From Caenorhabditis remanei (taxonomy: Eukaryota > Nematoda > Chromadorea > Rhabditida > Rhabditidae), in the NCBI RefSeq assembly GCF_010183535.1, contig NC_071332.1, positions 21,328,001 through 21,392,000 on the forward strand: a stretch of DNA of 64,000 nucleotides. Direction: 5' to 3'. Shown in pieces: positions 45,718 through 58,504 of this stretch. The first letter of the stretch is position 1; every line of letters begins with the position of its first letter. A model generated the notes under the pieces. That model did not search any database, was not told the origin of the DNA, and was given only the letters and a program-made list of their open reading frames with translations. Both the position numbers and the translations under genes were made by a program.

Positions 45718-46213
45718 AAAATATTGAAATTTATAATTAAAATACATTCTGTATGTTTATAAATTTAATTTGAAAAACGATCTTATTTGCATCACTTCAC
45801 CAGATTCTAACTAGCAATAAATTATTGTGAAAAGCAACAACTGTTAATTTTCTCACTGTTGAATTTTTAAAATTCATCCAAGACATTTCCACTTCTTCAG
45901 CCTACAATCCGCAGTGTACACCGGGAGAGGTCCGAATATTCATATTCGGAGGCATTTGCTACTAGAGAATGGAAATGTAGTTCCCATCTGGTTTGGATTC
46001 CTTCTTGGCTTGTCATTTTTTGGTTTGTCATTGACTTCTTTCTCCTTCACATGACTAATTGCGCTTTCGTGTTGTGATTGAAAACATTGATTGTGCAACA
46101 ACGAGAGCGATCGAAATGTTCTAATTGGACAAAACACAGAGAAAATATTGCAAAATAATGATAAAAGCGTATGGCAAGAGAAGAATTCAAAAAAAAAGGA
46201 AAACGAGAACGAT

Positions 46214-46639
46214 CCACGAATTCAACTCTACACTGCTCTGGAAAGAATTGCATCTGACCGTCTCATTTATTGTGGTAACGTGTATTTTTATAAAAAGCGA
46301 GAAAATGAACATCTTTCAGACACGGATTCTGTTATATTCCGTCAGGACAGAGGAACAGATTTACTCGGAGATTTGAAAGGAGAAAGTCTCAGAATGATGA
46401 CCAACGAGATTGCATCGGGTTGTGAATTGGTAAAAGTGGTCACGATAGCATCAAAAGTATATGGAACACTGGGTAGAAGAACTGCCACAGGAGAAGAAGA
46501 CTATTTCGTCAAGGCAAAAGGGGTGACTCTAAACTCGGAAACGGCCAAAAAAGTGAATTTTGATATGGTCCCCTTTCATACAGTCTTGTACGTTGGCAAG
46601 TTTCATTCTCTTTGTTCTCAAGCACGAGCAAGCAGATAG
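46214..46639 (+). pseudogene. Family-B DNA polymerase C-terminal fragment (left arm)
   Basis: Two exons, 46214-46274 and 46320-46639, join to give RIQLYTALERI ... YCDTDSVIF, the palm motif C (DTDS) of B-family polymerases. A run resembling GDLKGE, then VKAKGVTLNSETAKKVNFD follows, as in the region after motif C of protein-primed PolB of Maverick elements. The exonuclease domain, motifs A and B and the thumb were not found, so it is a fragment. The intron falls exactly between tyrosine-cysteine and the first aspartate of the motif. Its presence identifies the element's ancestry; it cannot encode an active enzyme. Confidence 0.75.
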
Positions 46640-46760
46640 GGCAGAGCAACAGAAAGAGAAAGTAGCCTCTGTTTTTTTTTTACCGAAAATCACGCTGCCC
46701 CTTTTCCATCTTTTTCAAATCTTCTCCTATGGGCATGCATAAATAAAGAAGAGAAGAGGT

Positions 46761-47477
46761 CTACTGGCAGGGTTGAAAGAAGACGAAAACCGGAAGAATA
46801 CGTGCAACAGAAAGTAAAAAAAGTAAATTTATTGCTTCAATGTTTTGAGATGCATGAATAATAAAGGAGAAGTTAAAACAAATGAGAAAAAAAAAACAAG
46901 AATGAACATTGAAGTTCGATGTGAAGCCAGGGTACGATTGCATCAAATCCACAATCGGCATGTCATCCGGATGGAACAGTGTGGACTTCACTGAAATTAA
47001 TTAATAAGATTAATTATGCGAATACTACAACTCACTTTCGGTGACCATATAAAAACTTGGCTCTTTGTTTGTTCCCTGGAGACTTTTGACACCTTTTGAT
47101 GCACCCAGAGCAGAGTAACGGCATCCATGGTCATAAGAAACCATCTTCAAACTAAAAAAATTGAAATTATATTTTCATATGGATAAAAGCAAGGTTACTT
47201 GATTCCCGAAGTATCGAGCAGGTAGTGGACACAGTTTCCAACGGTGATAACATTCTTGCTGAAAAACAAAATATAATGTTAGTACAGTTTGTTATGAACG
47301 TACTTCGAATATGCTGGTCCACTGAGCAAAAAACAGATAACAAGCAGAAGCAGAGAATAAAATATAATATAAAGGAATTAATTGAATTTCAAAATAATCA
47401 GAAAAAGGGTTTTGACGACCGCTCACATAGTCATCTTGGCACACATATCATCTTCAGCTTTCGAACGGAAGACATTT
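46761..47477 (-). CDS. Multi-exon coding remnant of unknown function (left arm)
   Basis: Five segments with matched splice phases: 47427-47477, 47304-47321, 47199-47258, 47036-47151 and 46761-46990. Predicted pieces include FRSKAEDDMCAKM, NVITVGNCVHYLLDTSGINL, MVSYDHGCRYSALGASKGVK and LFHPDDMPIVDLMQSYPGFT. The 5' start was not found, and the last exon runs into hydrophobic low-complexity sequence, so both ends are uncertain. The fold (invariant-looking Cys, His and Gly) is not recognised. It is convergent with the polymerase fragment. Confidence 0.45.
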
Positions 47478-47689
47478 CTGAAATTAAAGATGTTCGTTGA
47501 ATCGACATTGAATTTGAAAGAGTTCTATGCGCAGAAAAGAAGTGATAATCAGAGACAAAAACATAGATTCCGAGTGTCCGAAAGAATAAATGTGCAGCTG
47601 TTCTAAAAGAAAATTAATGCATTTACCCAATCAGCCAAAAACTCGACTTGCAGGTAGAAGAAAAAAACGTTACCTACTTTACTAACCCT

Positions 47690-47787
47690 AAAACATCCCA
47701 ACACCACCGACCGGTAAATGAGTTGCCGCGGTGAGCGGTGACGAATGTCCGGTCTACCTTAACTGTGGTGAGTAAAACGAACCCCCC
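47690..47787 (+). repeat. Hairpin-prone module, copy 2 of 6
   Basis: As copy 1, with additional conserved 5' flank (GTTACCTACTTTACTAACCC). GTGGTGAGTAAAACGAACCC at its right end resembles a 5' splice site. Confidence 0.8.
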
Positions 47788-47799
47788 TTGCCGATATCA

Positions 47800-49516
47800 T
47801 ATACATTCTCAATGACTGGTAGCGAGTTAGGTCAACTATGTGAGCTCACTAGAGGAAAACACTCGTAGAGGAAACATTAGAAAAAAGAGCGGTCAGTCAA
47901 TTTATGGCACATGTTAGCTACCGTGACACGGGTTTTTTTTTTGTCTGAACAGGAAAAAAAAACAGTTCATGATTTCCGTTGTCTAAAAAAAGAATACATC
48001 GAGATGGGTAAAACACTGAGACTTTTTAGAAATCTGTGCTATCAAAACTGTTACTCACCTTCAAAAAACAATTAGAAATAATCCAAGAATTCAAAAATAA
48101 TCAATAATATAGTACATCGTCTCGACTCCTATTCAAAAAGAAGTCTGAATAATTATTTTTTGCACTCTAAAAAACAGAAGAATTAACCAACTCACCTAAG
48201 AATATTCCTCAATGCAAGAAGAATGAATGAGAAGATGAGCGGATGGTAGGATTGTCCAGTCTCCGTGTTCTCTGTTGTATCACGACGTTCCCGCCCACTC
48301 TCACTTTTTTTTTCACATATTGAAAATGTGTTCGATACATGTGGATGAGTATACGTCTCGTGTTCTCTGGGTCTCTCCAACTCTCTACTCTATACATCTA
48401 TCAGTTCAAAGTGACTGTACATGTCTGTATCAAAATGAATGTTTAACATGTCGCTGACATCCAGATGCAAGACTGTATGGAAAAAAAACTTTCAATATTT
48501 ATCACGCCGATACTGATAATTTCACACTGTATATACTGCATAGACTACAAATCCCATCTTATACACGATTACGAGTATTAATAAATTTCTTTTCAAAAAT
48601 TATTTTCTTCACTACAAATAAAAATACAACTTTATAAAAAACTGTTAGTGTCTTAAATTCCAACTACGCACCCCCCACACCAAAAACAAAAACTTGGGAT
48701 TACAACATAATCAGCTAGCGCAAACTATTTGCAATTCAATACACATTTCAATGTAATTCATTGCAAAATTCTGAACAACCTATAAACACCACAAAACTCG
48801 TATCATTTTCAAGAAAAATCATGACACGGCCCCTCATTTTAAACAAACCACCCCATTTTCAGACACCACGTATGTATTTTGTGCAATCCCATCAAATTTA
48901 TAAGCTACCATACGTATAGTTTGTGGTACGTTCAGAACATAACTGTTAAGTTTGTCATTTGTATCTAACAAGTTATAAGCTACATCTGAATGCCCGGGAA
49001 CACCATTTTTTTTTCACGACACAAACTTTTATTGTTCAACCATGTTCATAACCCCAGTCAAAGTGTCTTTTTTTTGCGGGAATTCACACATGGTCTCCCA
49101 TTTTGATCTTCGCCAACCCGGGGGTCGGCATGTTTTATCGGAAAATCTCCGCGCCTCACATCAATGGACTTCTTTTCGATTCCTCTCTTGACTAATTTTT
49201 TTGTTCCCTGACACTACACTTTGCAAAACATTCTTATAACGACGATTGTATTTTTTCATAAGTTTTTTTCGATTTGCTCTCAAGTACATTTCAAGTCACT
49301 TTTTAGGACTGATTAAAGTAATGAAATGTTTTCTCGAGTAATGATTTGACTTCAGAGTTGTAAAAAATCTTTACCATCATCACTAAAAAATATTGACTGA
49401 TGGATATCCTTTCCTCAAACACTTGAGACAATGTCAACGTAACATCCTTTACTTTTTGTGTCAGTAAGGGTACGACTTCTCAATGCTATGTCTTCGTGTT
49501 TTAATATTTGTGCAGG
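47800..49516. other. Inner part of the left arm without a recognised gene
   Basis: It contains short overlapping ORFs of about 60 codons around 48192-48457 without domains, a poly-T/A-rich stretch, and unique DNA (GGGGGTCGGCATGTTTTATC region near 49130). Mirror: about 50128-51845. Confidence 0.55.
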
Positions 49517-49640
49517 GAGGGTTCGTTTTACTCACCACAGTTAAGGTAGACCGGACATTCGTCACCGCTCACCGCGGCAACTCATTTACCGGTCGGTGGT
49601 GTTGGGATGTTTCAGGGTTAGTAAAGTAGGTAACGTTTTT
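49517..49640 (-). repeat. Hairpin-prone module, copy 3 of 6
   Basis: Inverted relative to copies 1 and 2. It lies about 80 bp from the unpaired centre. Confidence 0.8.
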
Positions 49641-49720
49641 TTCTTTCTTTCTTTTTTTAACACTTGTTAGGATAAAAAATCACAGTAATCAATGTTTATT
49701 GTTAATTATTAATAAGTCGT

Positions 49721-49923
49721 GAAAAGTAATTAGATCAAAAACATAATCAAGAAGTATACACATGTACTTATATCAAATTGATGTCTATTTTCAATAATTT
49801 CTAGACTTATACTGAAAAATCCAATAAACATTATAATACTAACATTTCAGTATGTGGGGGGAGCTAACTGTGTGAGGAATAAACGAATGTTCGCATTCTA
49901 TGTCACCTATCTATATTCGCTTT
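49721..49923. other. 203-bp unpaired centre of the palindrome
   Basis: This unique AT-rich sequence (starts GAAAAGTAATTAGATC, ends ATATTCGCTTT) is not repeated in the arms. It could be the loop of a snap-back intermediate from which the palindrome was copied. No ORF or known motif. Confidence 0.9.
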
Positions 49924-50003
49924 ACGACTTATTAATAATTAACAATAAACATTGATTACTGTGATTTTTTATCCTAACAAGTGTTAAAAAAAGAAAGAAA
50001 GAA

Positions 50004-50127
50004 AAAAACGTTACCTACTTTACTAACCCTGAAACATCCCAACACCACCGACCGGTAAATGAGTTGCCGCGGTGAGCGGTGACGAATGTCCGGTCTACCT
50101 TAACTGTGGTGAGTAAAACGAACCCTC
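50004..50127 (+). repeat. Hairpin-prone module, copy 4 of 6
   Basis: Mirror of copy 3 on the right side of the centre. Copies 3 and 4 are head-to-head around the 203-bp loop. Confidence 0.8.
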
Positions 50128-51845
50128 CCTGCACAAATATTAAAACACGAAGACATAGCATTGAGAAGTCGTACCCTTACTGACACAAAAAGTAAAGGAT
50201 GTTACGTTGACATTGTCTCAAGTGTTTGAGGAAAGGATATCCATCAGTCAATATTTTTTAGTGATGATGGTAAAGATTTTTTACAACTCTGAAGTCAAAT
50301 CATTACTCGAGAAAACATTTCATTACTTTAATCAGTCCTAAAAAGTGACTTGAAATGTACTTGAGAGCAAATCGAAAAAAACTTATGAAAAAATACAATC
50401 GTCGTTATAAGAATGTTTTGCAAAGTGTAGTGTCAGGGAACAAAAAAATTAGTCAAGAGAGGAATCGAAAAGAAGTCCATTGATGTGAGGCGCGGAGATT
50501 TTCCGATAAAACATGCCGACCCCCGGGTTGGCGAAGATCAAAATGGGAGACCATGTGTGAATTCCCGCAAAAAAAAGACACTTTGACTGGGGTTATGAAC
50601 ATGGTTGAACAATAAAAGTTTGTGTCGTGAAAAAAAAATGGTGTTCCCGGGCATTCAGATGTAGCTTATAACTTGTTAGATACAAATGACAAACTTAACA
50701 GTTATGTTCTGAACGTACCACAAACTATACGTATGGTAGCTTATAAATTTGATGGGATTGCACAAAATACATACGTGGTGTCTGAAAATGGGGTGGTTTG
50801 TTTAAAATGAGGGGCCGTGTCATGATTTTTCTTGAAAATGATACGAGTTTTGTGGTGTTTATAGGTTGTTCAGAATTTTGCAATGAATTACATTGAAATG
50901 TGTATTGAATTGCAAATAGTTTGCGCTAGCTGATTATGTTGTAATCCCAAGTTTTTGTTTTTGGTGTGGGGGGTGCGTAGTTGGAATTTAAGACACTAAC
51001 AGTTTTTTATAAAGTTGTATTTTTATTTGTAGTGAAGAAAATAATTTTTGAAAAGAAATTTATTAATACTCGTAATCGTGTATAAGATGGGATTTGTAGT
51101 CTATGCAGTATATACAGTGTGAAATTATCAGTATCGGCGTGATAAATATTGAAAGTTTTTTTTCCATACAGTCTTGCATCTGGATGTCAGCGACATGTTA
51201 AACATTCATTTTGATACAGACATGTACAGTCACTTTGAACTGATAGATGTATAGAGTAGAGAGTTGGAGAGACCCAGAGAACACGAGACGTATACTCATC
51301 CACATGTATCGAACACATTTTCAATATGTGAAAAAAAAAGTGAGAGTGGGCGGGAACGTCGTGATACAACAGAGAACACGGAGACTGGACAATCCTACCA
51401 TCCGCTCATCTTCTCATTCATTCTTCTTGCATTGAGGAATATTCTTAGGTGAGTTGGTTAATTCTTCTGTTTTTTAGAGTGCAAAAAATAATTATTCAGA
51501 CTTCTTTTTGAATAGGAGTCGAGACGATGTACTATATTATTGATTATTTTTGAATTCTTGGATTATTTCTAATTGTTTTTTGAAGGTGAGTAACAGTTTT
51601 GATAGCACAGATTTCTAAAAAGTCTCAGTGTTTTACCCATCTCGATGTATTCTTTTTTTAGACAACGGAAATCATGAACTGTTTTTTTTTCCTGTTCAGA
51701 CAAAAAAAAAACCCGTGTCACGGTAGCTAACATGTGCCATAAATTGACTGACCGCTCTTTTTTCTAATGTTTCCTCTACGAGTGTTTTCCTCTAGTGAGC
51801 TCACATAGTTGACCTAACTCGCTACCAGTCATTGAGAATGTATAT
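50128..51845. other. Inner part of the right arm without a recognised gene
   Basis: Mirror of 47800-49516. A possible non-coding exon ends AACATTGAGGAATATTC-like sequence near 51450 followed by GTGAGT, which could be a 5' exon of the remnant at 52167; unproven. Confidence 0.5.
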
Positions 51846-51856
51846 GATATCGGCAA

Positions 51857-51954
51857 GGGGGGTTCGTTTTACTCACCACAGTTAAGGTAGACCGGACATT
51901 CGTCACCGCTCACCGCGGCAACTCATTTACCGGTCGGTGGTGTTGGGATGTTTT
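51857..51954 (-). repeat. Hairpin-prone module, copy 5 of 6
   Basis: Mirror of copy 2. Confidence 0.8.
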
Positions 51955-52166
51955 AGGGTTAGTAAAGTAGGTAACGTTTTTTTCTTCTACCTGCAAGTCG
52001 AGTTTTTGGCTGATTGGGTAAATGCATTAATTTTCTTTTAGAACAGCTGCACATTTATTCTTTCGGACACTCGGAATCTATGTTTTTGTCTCTGATTATC
52101 ACTTCTTTTCTGCGCATAGAACTCTTTCAAATTCAATGTCGATTCAACGAACATCTTTAATTTCAG

Positions 52167-52883
52167 AAATGTCTTCCGTTCGAAAGCTGAAGATGATATG
52201 TGTGCCAAGATGACTATGTGAGCGGTCGTCAAAACCCTTTTTCTGATTATTTTGAAATTCTAATAATTCCTTTATATTATATTTTATTCTCTGCTTCTGC
52301 TTGTTATCTGTTTTTTGCTCAGTGGACCAGCATATTCGAAGTACGTTCATAACAAACTGTACTAACATTATATTTTGTTTTTCAGCAAGAATGTTATCAC
52401 CGTTGGAAACTGTGTCCACTACCTGCTCGATACTTCGGGAATCAAGTAACCTTGCTTTTATCCATATGAAAATATAATTTCAATTTTTTTAGTTTGAAGA
52501 TGGTTTCTTATGACCATGGATGCCGTTACTCTGCTCTGGGTGCATCAAAAGGTGTCAAAAGTCTCCAGGGAACAAACAAAGAGCCAAGTTTTTATATGGT
52601 CACCGAAAGTGAGTTGTAGTATTCGCATAATTAATCTTATTAATTAATTTCAGTGAAGTCCACACTGTTCCATCCGGATGACATGCCGATTGTGGATTTG
52701 ATGCAATCGTACCCTGGCTTCACATCGAACTTCAATGTTCATTCTTGTTTTTTTTTTCTCATTTGTTTTAACTTCTCCTTTATTATTCATGCATCTCAAA
52801 ACATTGAAGCAATAAATTTACTTTTTTTACTTTCTGTTGCACGTATTCTTCCGGTTTTCGTCTTCTTTCAACCCTGCCAGTAG
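52167..52883 (+). CDS. Multi-exon coding remnant of unknown function (right arm)
   Basis: Mirror image of 46761-47477: exons 52167-52217, 52323-52340, 52386-52445, 52493-52608 and 52654-52883. AATAAA at about 52809 suggests transcription could end inside the last segment. Clean splice sites argue for a once-real gene. Confidence 0.45.
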
Positions 52884-53004
52884 ACCTCTTCTCTTCTTTA
52901 TTTATGCATGCCCATAGGAGAAGATTTGAAAAAGATGGAAAAGGGGCAGCGTGATTTTCGGTAAAAAAAAAACAGAGGCTACTTTCTCTTTCTGTTGCTC
53001 TGCC

Positions 53005-53430
53005 CTATCTGCTTGCTCGTGCTTGAGAACAAAGAGAATGAAACTTGCCAACGTACAAGACTGTATGAAAGGGGACCATATCAAAATTCACTTTTTTGGC
53101 CGTTTCCGAGTTTAGAGTCACCCCTTTTGCCTTGACGAAATAGTCTTCTTCTCCTGTGGCAGTTCTTCTACCCAGTGTTCCATATACTTTTGATGCTATC
53201 GTGACCACTTTTACCAATTCACAACCCGATGCAATCTCGTTGGTCATCATTCTGAGACTTTCTCCTTTCAAATCTCCGAGTAAATCTGTTCCTCTGTCCT
53301 GACGGAATATAACAGAATCCGTGTCTGAAAGATGTTCATTTTCTCGCTTTTTATAAAAATACACGTTACCACAATAAATGAGACGGTCAGATGCAATTCT
53401 TTCCAGAGCAGTGTAGAGTTGAATTCGTGG
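53005..53430 (-). pseudogene. Family-B DNA polymerase C-terminal fragment (right arm)
   Basis: Mirror copy of 46214-46639, exons 53370-53430 and 53005-53324, identical in predicted sequence. Both copies lack the rest of the polymerase. Confidence 0.75.
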
Positions 53431-53925
53431 ATCGTTCTCGTTTTCCTTTTTTTTTGAATTCTTCTCTTGCCATACGCTTTTATCATTATTTTGCAATATT
53501 TTCTCTGTGTTTTGTCCAATTAGAACATTTCGATCGCTCTCGTTGTTGCACAATCAATGTTTTCAATCACAACACGAAAGCGCAATTAGTCATGTGAAGG
53601 AGAAAGAAGTCAATGACAAACCAAAAAATGACAAGCCAAGAAGGAATCCAAACCAGATGGGAACTACATTTCCATTCTCTAGTAGCAAATGCCTCCGAAT
53701 ATGAATATTCGGACCTCTCCCGGTGTACACTGCGGATTGTAGGCTGAAGAAGTGGAAATGTCTTGGATGAATTTTAAAAATTCAACAGTGAGAAAATTAA
53801 CAGTTGTTGCTTTTCACAATAATTTATTGCTAGTTAGAATCTGGTGAAGTGATGCAAATAAGATCGTTTTTCAAATTAAATTTATAAACATACAGAATGT
53901 ATTTTAATTATAAATTTCAATATTT

Positions 53926-54709
53926 TTTAATAGTCCAAATCGAGTGGGTCACGTGAGGCGGAACGTGGGATTCTGAAGTCTGATGGACGGTCTCGCTGCT
54001 CTTGCGTATCTGGATAATAATCCGGATCGGTATCCTGGCTGAGGCATCTTCCTCCTACAGGTCCTCATCAGTCAAGACTTCTTCTGGATCCGGATTCTGA
54101 AAAATGAATTATTGATAGCTAAAGTTGTAAAATTGAATGAATATTATGGTGTATTCACTTATTCTTAATAATATTATATGGGGAGGGATGACTCAATGAT
54201 AGTGATACTTATCAATTGACAGTTGCAAAACAAAAAAAACAAGTACTGAATGATAGAAACTGAAAGTGTCTAAATGAAAAAATCAGTGAGAGTGTTCAGC
54301 AATAAATTGGTCTTGTCAAAAAATTAATGAAAAAGAAAAAATAATATACCAAATTGAGAGTTTGTCCTCTGCTCGCAGCATCCATGAACATTTCAAGTGT
54401 TCTTTCTACCAATTCTGAGTTGAAGAGGTCTTCTTGATGTCCATCGATGGCTGGGGTGACTTCAGGAGCTGAATCCAACAACTCATTTGGCGCAAAGGCA
54501 TCGAATGAGTTTTGAGACTCCTCTTTGATTTGATTGGTGACGATGACCCTTGGAACTCGGGGATTTCATCTGAACTCCATCCGAGAAAAGAGCTCTTCTC
54601 TGGTGTATGGAATCGCCCTGACTGGGAAATTCTCAGAATCGACAGAATCCTCGGTTTTGACGAAGGTGGTAGTTGGAACGTGATTGAACAGCTTTTGAGA
54701 GGAGGACAT
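53926..54709 (-). pseudogene. Broken acidic ORF (right arm)
   Basis: Mirror image of 44935-45717 with the same stop codons and frame change. Confidence 0.5.
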
Positions 54710-55838
54710 GTCTGAAATAAAGGTCTTAGTTGGAATAACAGTGAACTTGAAAGACTTGAAGCGCAGAAAAAGAAATTGCTTTAATTCCAGTCTTTAGTAT
54801 GAGATTGAGATATTGTGCACCAAACTCTTGCAACTGAGTGCACCTATATGAAATATTTTTTACGGGATTTACTTTGTCCATTATTACTAACATGAAAAAG
54901 TTTTTTTTTGAAGTCTAGTAAAATATTGTTATTCTTTTAATGGAACTGATCCAGAACTAACCTCCAACCTCCATTGTTCGAAACCGCCAGTGCAAAAAAA
55001 AACATAAAATTAGAATTCAAAAATAATCATACATAATCGGGCGAAACGCATTCAGTAGTGTTTCTTAGAATGAAGAAATCGCCTCCTTGTTGTGTCTTAT
55101 TTATTGTGCTTCCAAGCTCCGCCTTGTCGAGAAGAAGAAAACCGGTGTGGAAACGAGAGAGAAGAAGAAAAACCGGTGCGGAAACATTGACAGCGCGCAA
55201 TTTGAAAATTTGTCATGCGTTTCTCTTTCCTCATGCTCCCCTTCTCGCGTCTCTCCGTCATCTTCCACATTTGTTTTTATTTTATCCATCAAGTGTTGCT
55301 TCTCCTCATCCATATGTGTCAATTCCACGTTGCGAACTATGAAGAAGGTACCATCCAAAGTTTTTGTTGTATATTTTTTACACTTATAATTTGGTAAGCT
55401 TTTCACATGTGATGACGTATAATCTGGAGATGTCGCTTCAACATTCTATCCACTGGGAATATCTTTGTTTTTTCTCGGAAAAGTTTGTTGATTCAATAAT
55501 ATTCATCTGAAAAAAAAAACCTAGTGGAGAAAATGTCATAAATCACTGACATGTGCGTAGCGCTTTCTTTGTGCGCACTTAGGAGGGCGCCTGTAATGAG
55601 GGGTATCTATAGATGCGATCAGAGATATGTGAAAACAGTATTCAAATAATTTTTTAAAAGGTGGAATTATTCTGGCAATATAACAAAAAGTGGAAAAGAA
55701 AGGAGTAATGAAATTGATTTGAACGCATTGAGTGTGGTTTCATTTAGGATTATTATAGGTATCTATTCAGATACCCATTTTTTTAACATAAAACTGTCCT
55801 TGTTCTGTAGAAAGAATAGTATGGAACAGTCTTTGCAA

Positions 55839-55925
55839 GGGGTTCGTTTTACTCACCACCGTTTAGGTAGACCGAACATTCGTCACCGCTCACCGCGGCA
55901 ACTCATTTACCGGTCGGTGGTGTTG
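55839..55925 (-). repeat. Hairpin-prone module, copy 6 of 6
   Basis: Mirror of copy 1, with the same diverged positions (AAACGGTGGTG complement). Confidence 0.75.
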
Positions 55926-56508
55926 GAGTGTTGCTAGAGTTAGGGGTAAAGGAATATGAATGTGCTGTTTTTAGAGACTTGCAACATTACTATTTCATAG
56001 TACTTCACTTTTGTTCTATGACAGTTTTAGATCAACATTTGTTATTCCTTGACAACGTCTGATTCAAGTAAAAGTTATATTTTCAGTCATTTACCATTTC
56101 CACAACTCATCTGTGACTTTGATTTTTTATGTGGAGTTCGACATCTTAAAGAAAAAGTTGTTTGGAACGGGTTCCATTTCTAGTTTCTTGACGGAAAAAT
56201 GAAGATTTCGCATATTAGCCTCCTTTTAAATGACCTAATTGTCCCTGAGGGGGGAGAAGGGAGGTGTCAATCATTGACATGTGCGTAGCGTTCTTTTGTG
56301 CACTAATGAGGGCGCCAGGATATCTATAGATCTGATCTGAGATAGGTGAAACATTTATTCAAATAATTCAAACGAACGGTATGATACTGTCAGCTTCCAT
56401 ATGCCTCTGATGTTAAAGATATATTTTTAGCCATTTAGCAGTTCTACAACACATTTACGTCTGTGACTTTGATTTTTTATGTGGAGTTCAACATCTTACA
56501 CCATTGCG

Positions 56509-57502
56509 ATGCCTCTCCCACTTTTGTGCTTCCCATACCTCGTGTTGAAAAATATTCTTCTGCAGATGAGTCCACATGACATGTAAGTTTGTATTTTTTA
56601 GCAGAAAAAACTTGATGTTTTTGCAGGGTCGCATTATCATTTTGCTCAAAGAAAGCATCAGGCTATGTCAAAAGTGCAATAAGACGACAATACTCGTTGT
56701 CAATAGAGTTTGATAGCGATAATGAATTCGATATAACCATTTACCGCAACGCGTGTCCAGAAGTAAAGGGTATCATAAGCGTTGGTGCAATGAACGAAAG
56801 ATCTAGAAAGAACAGTCTTTGTCGCTGGTCGAATAACGTTCTGTTTGATGGATTTGAAATTGCAAACCAATTGATGGATTTGTGCTCTATCCAAAGTATT
56901 GGTAGACTGAGTCTTAATCTTGAAAAACAAGAAGAAGTTGAATACGTTACCAAATGGTTATCCAACATATTCGTTGAGAAATGTTCAATCTCTTTGAAGA
57001 ATCCTGTCAAAAGTTTCAGTGTGACTCGATTTTTGGAGAGTGTTCAAGTCTCAAAAGCATTATCTGTAGACTTGGACACTCTAGACGAGTTGGTTTATGA
57101 GAGGGTGTTTGATTTGGATGAAATCATCATACCAGGAACATTGAGGAATTTACTGGATATGAATTGTGCCAACATACATCTGTATGGGGTAATCTCCAAT
57201 GAAGATATGAATCAGTTCTTGAGAAGATGGTATGATGGTTGCTTTGACAAATTACGTAGAATAGAGTTTTACGTCAGTCTACGATGGCAAAAACTTTTGG
57301 CTGGTATGTCAGTGTATGAAGATTGCGAGTGTAAGATTCCCATAAAGTATGAGTAGACAATCTCTAGAGTAACCGTTTACAATATTGCAGACCACTATAC
57401 CGAATGAAGACCATCTACATTGAAAACCGCAATGGGGTCAAAGCAAGTATTGAAAGAATAAAACAAGTGGAGGACATGTACATGTGTATGACAATCAGAT
57501 GA
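56509..57502 (+). CDS. F-box/FBA_2 protein carried by the element (right copy), 301 aa
   Basis: Exons 56509-56582, 56627-57346 and 57391-57502, the mirror image of the left copy with the same predicted protein. Donors GTAAGT and GTATGA; acceptors TTGCAG. Having two intact inverted copies means that transcription reading from one arm could pair with the other, or that dosage is doubled. Confidence 0.88.
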
Positions 57503-57896
57503 AATTGTTAATTGATAGAGAAAAACGTCACCGGACAAAAAAGTAGATCTATGAGTAGATGTGCTCAAATACAGCACTCTTTGTATGTTTTCTCATTTGA
57601 ATCTGCTTCCTCACTGATTGAGTGTTTCCATAGTGAAAGAATAAATTTTTTATAACGAGAACTTTATTCACAATGAATTATAAATGAGGTGCTGTTTGAC
57701 ATGTCCGTTCGAAATTCAAATATGAATCTTCTTGACGGCTTTGTACACATTGTATGCGCAGAATAGGTTCTAATTGATCTCAGAGAATTCATATTATTCT
57801 GCATACAGCAAAAAGTTATATTTTTGGTGTATTAGATTTTTTATACACTTTTGGCTCCGCCCACTTTCTGACGTCAGCATTGTTTCCTGTAAAGTT

Positions 57897-58504
57897 ATGA
57901 AAAGCTTCATTCTTGCTTTTTTTCCTCGATACAAACCGGTGACTGTTTTTATTGCTCTCATGGATTTCCTGAACCCAAGTCCTACTGTTTTCCCGACGGT
58001 TCAGCCTTTGCAAATTCCGCTTCCTCTCGACCAATATTCCCCTCCATCAAGCCAATTTGTTTCTGAACATGACGGAGAATCGATTCCAGACTCGCAAAAA
58101 GATTCAGGTAAGAACGATTCGCCAGTTGCTTTAAAATTATTGTCTTTTGCAGTGTCAATGATAAAGAAGCTCTTCAAGAGTAGAAAACAACTCTTGGAAA
58201 CGCCTGTCAAGAAAGTTCCCGTCTCGAGAACTCGTGCAACAAAACCAAAGAAGGTTTCGCGAGAACAATTTGGAGAAATTAGCTTTGACGGTACTTGTTT
58301 TCTGTATGCAAAGTTTTTATTCATCTTGATATTTCAGATACACCACTCAGAGTTCTTGACAAGTCAAAAGGGAAGCTGGATGTAGCTGTGATGAAGTGTT
58401 GTGCTGGAAAGCTGGTCTGGACGTTTGAAGAAGGTCGAATGATTCTTAAAATGTGTAATCGATGTGTGGACCTCAATAGAGGATATGCAAGAATTTTGGA
58501 TTGA
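57897..58504 (+). CDS. 171-aa basic protein of unknown function (right copy)
   Basis: Mirror copy with exons 57897-58107, 58153-58290 and 58338-58504. Open frame and splice sites are the same as in the left copy. The ATG chosen is the first after the TATA-like sequence at about 57841; a 41-residue upstream extension is open but would begin before the TATA-like sequence. A later ATG (MDFLNPS) is an alternative start. Preservation of a spliced frame suggests the gene was functional when the palindrome formed. Confidence 0.7.

Larger units (their letters stand above)
40385..49720 (+). repeat. Left arm of the giant palindrome
   Basis: Every feature here has a mirror image in 49924-59246. Paired coordinates sum to 99644 inside about 42,015 and to 99631 outside it, because the left arm has 13 extra bases (CACATGCGACAAG region, about 42018-42030). 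Confidence 0.95.

Noticed and set aside
48192..48457. 60-codon ORFs in the inner arm as genes
   Set aside because: Overlapping frames on both strands, low complexity, no domain.
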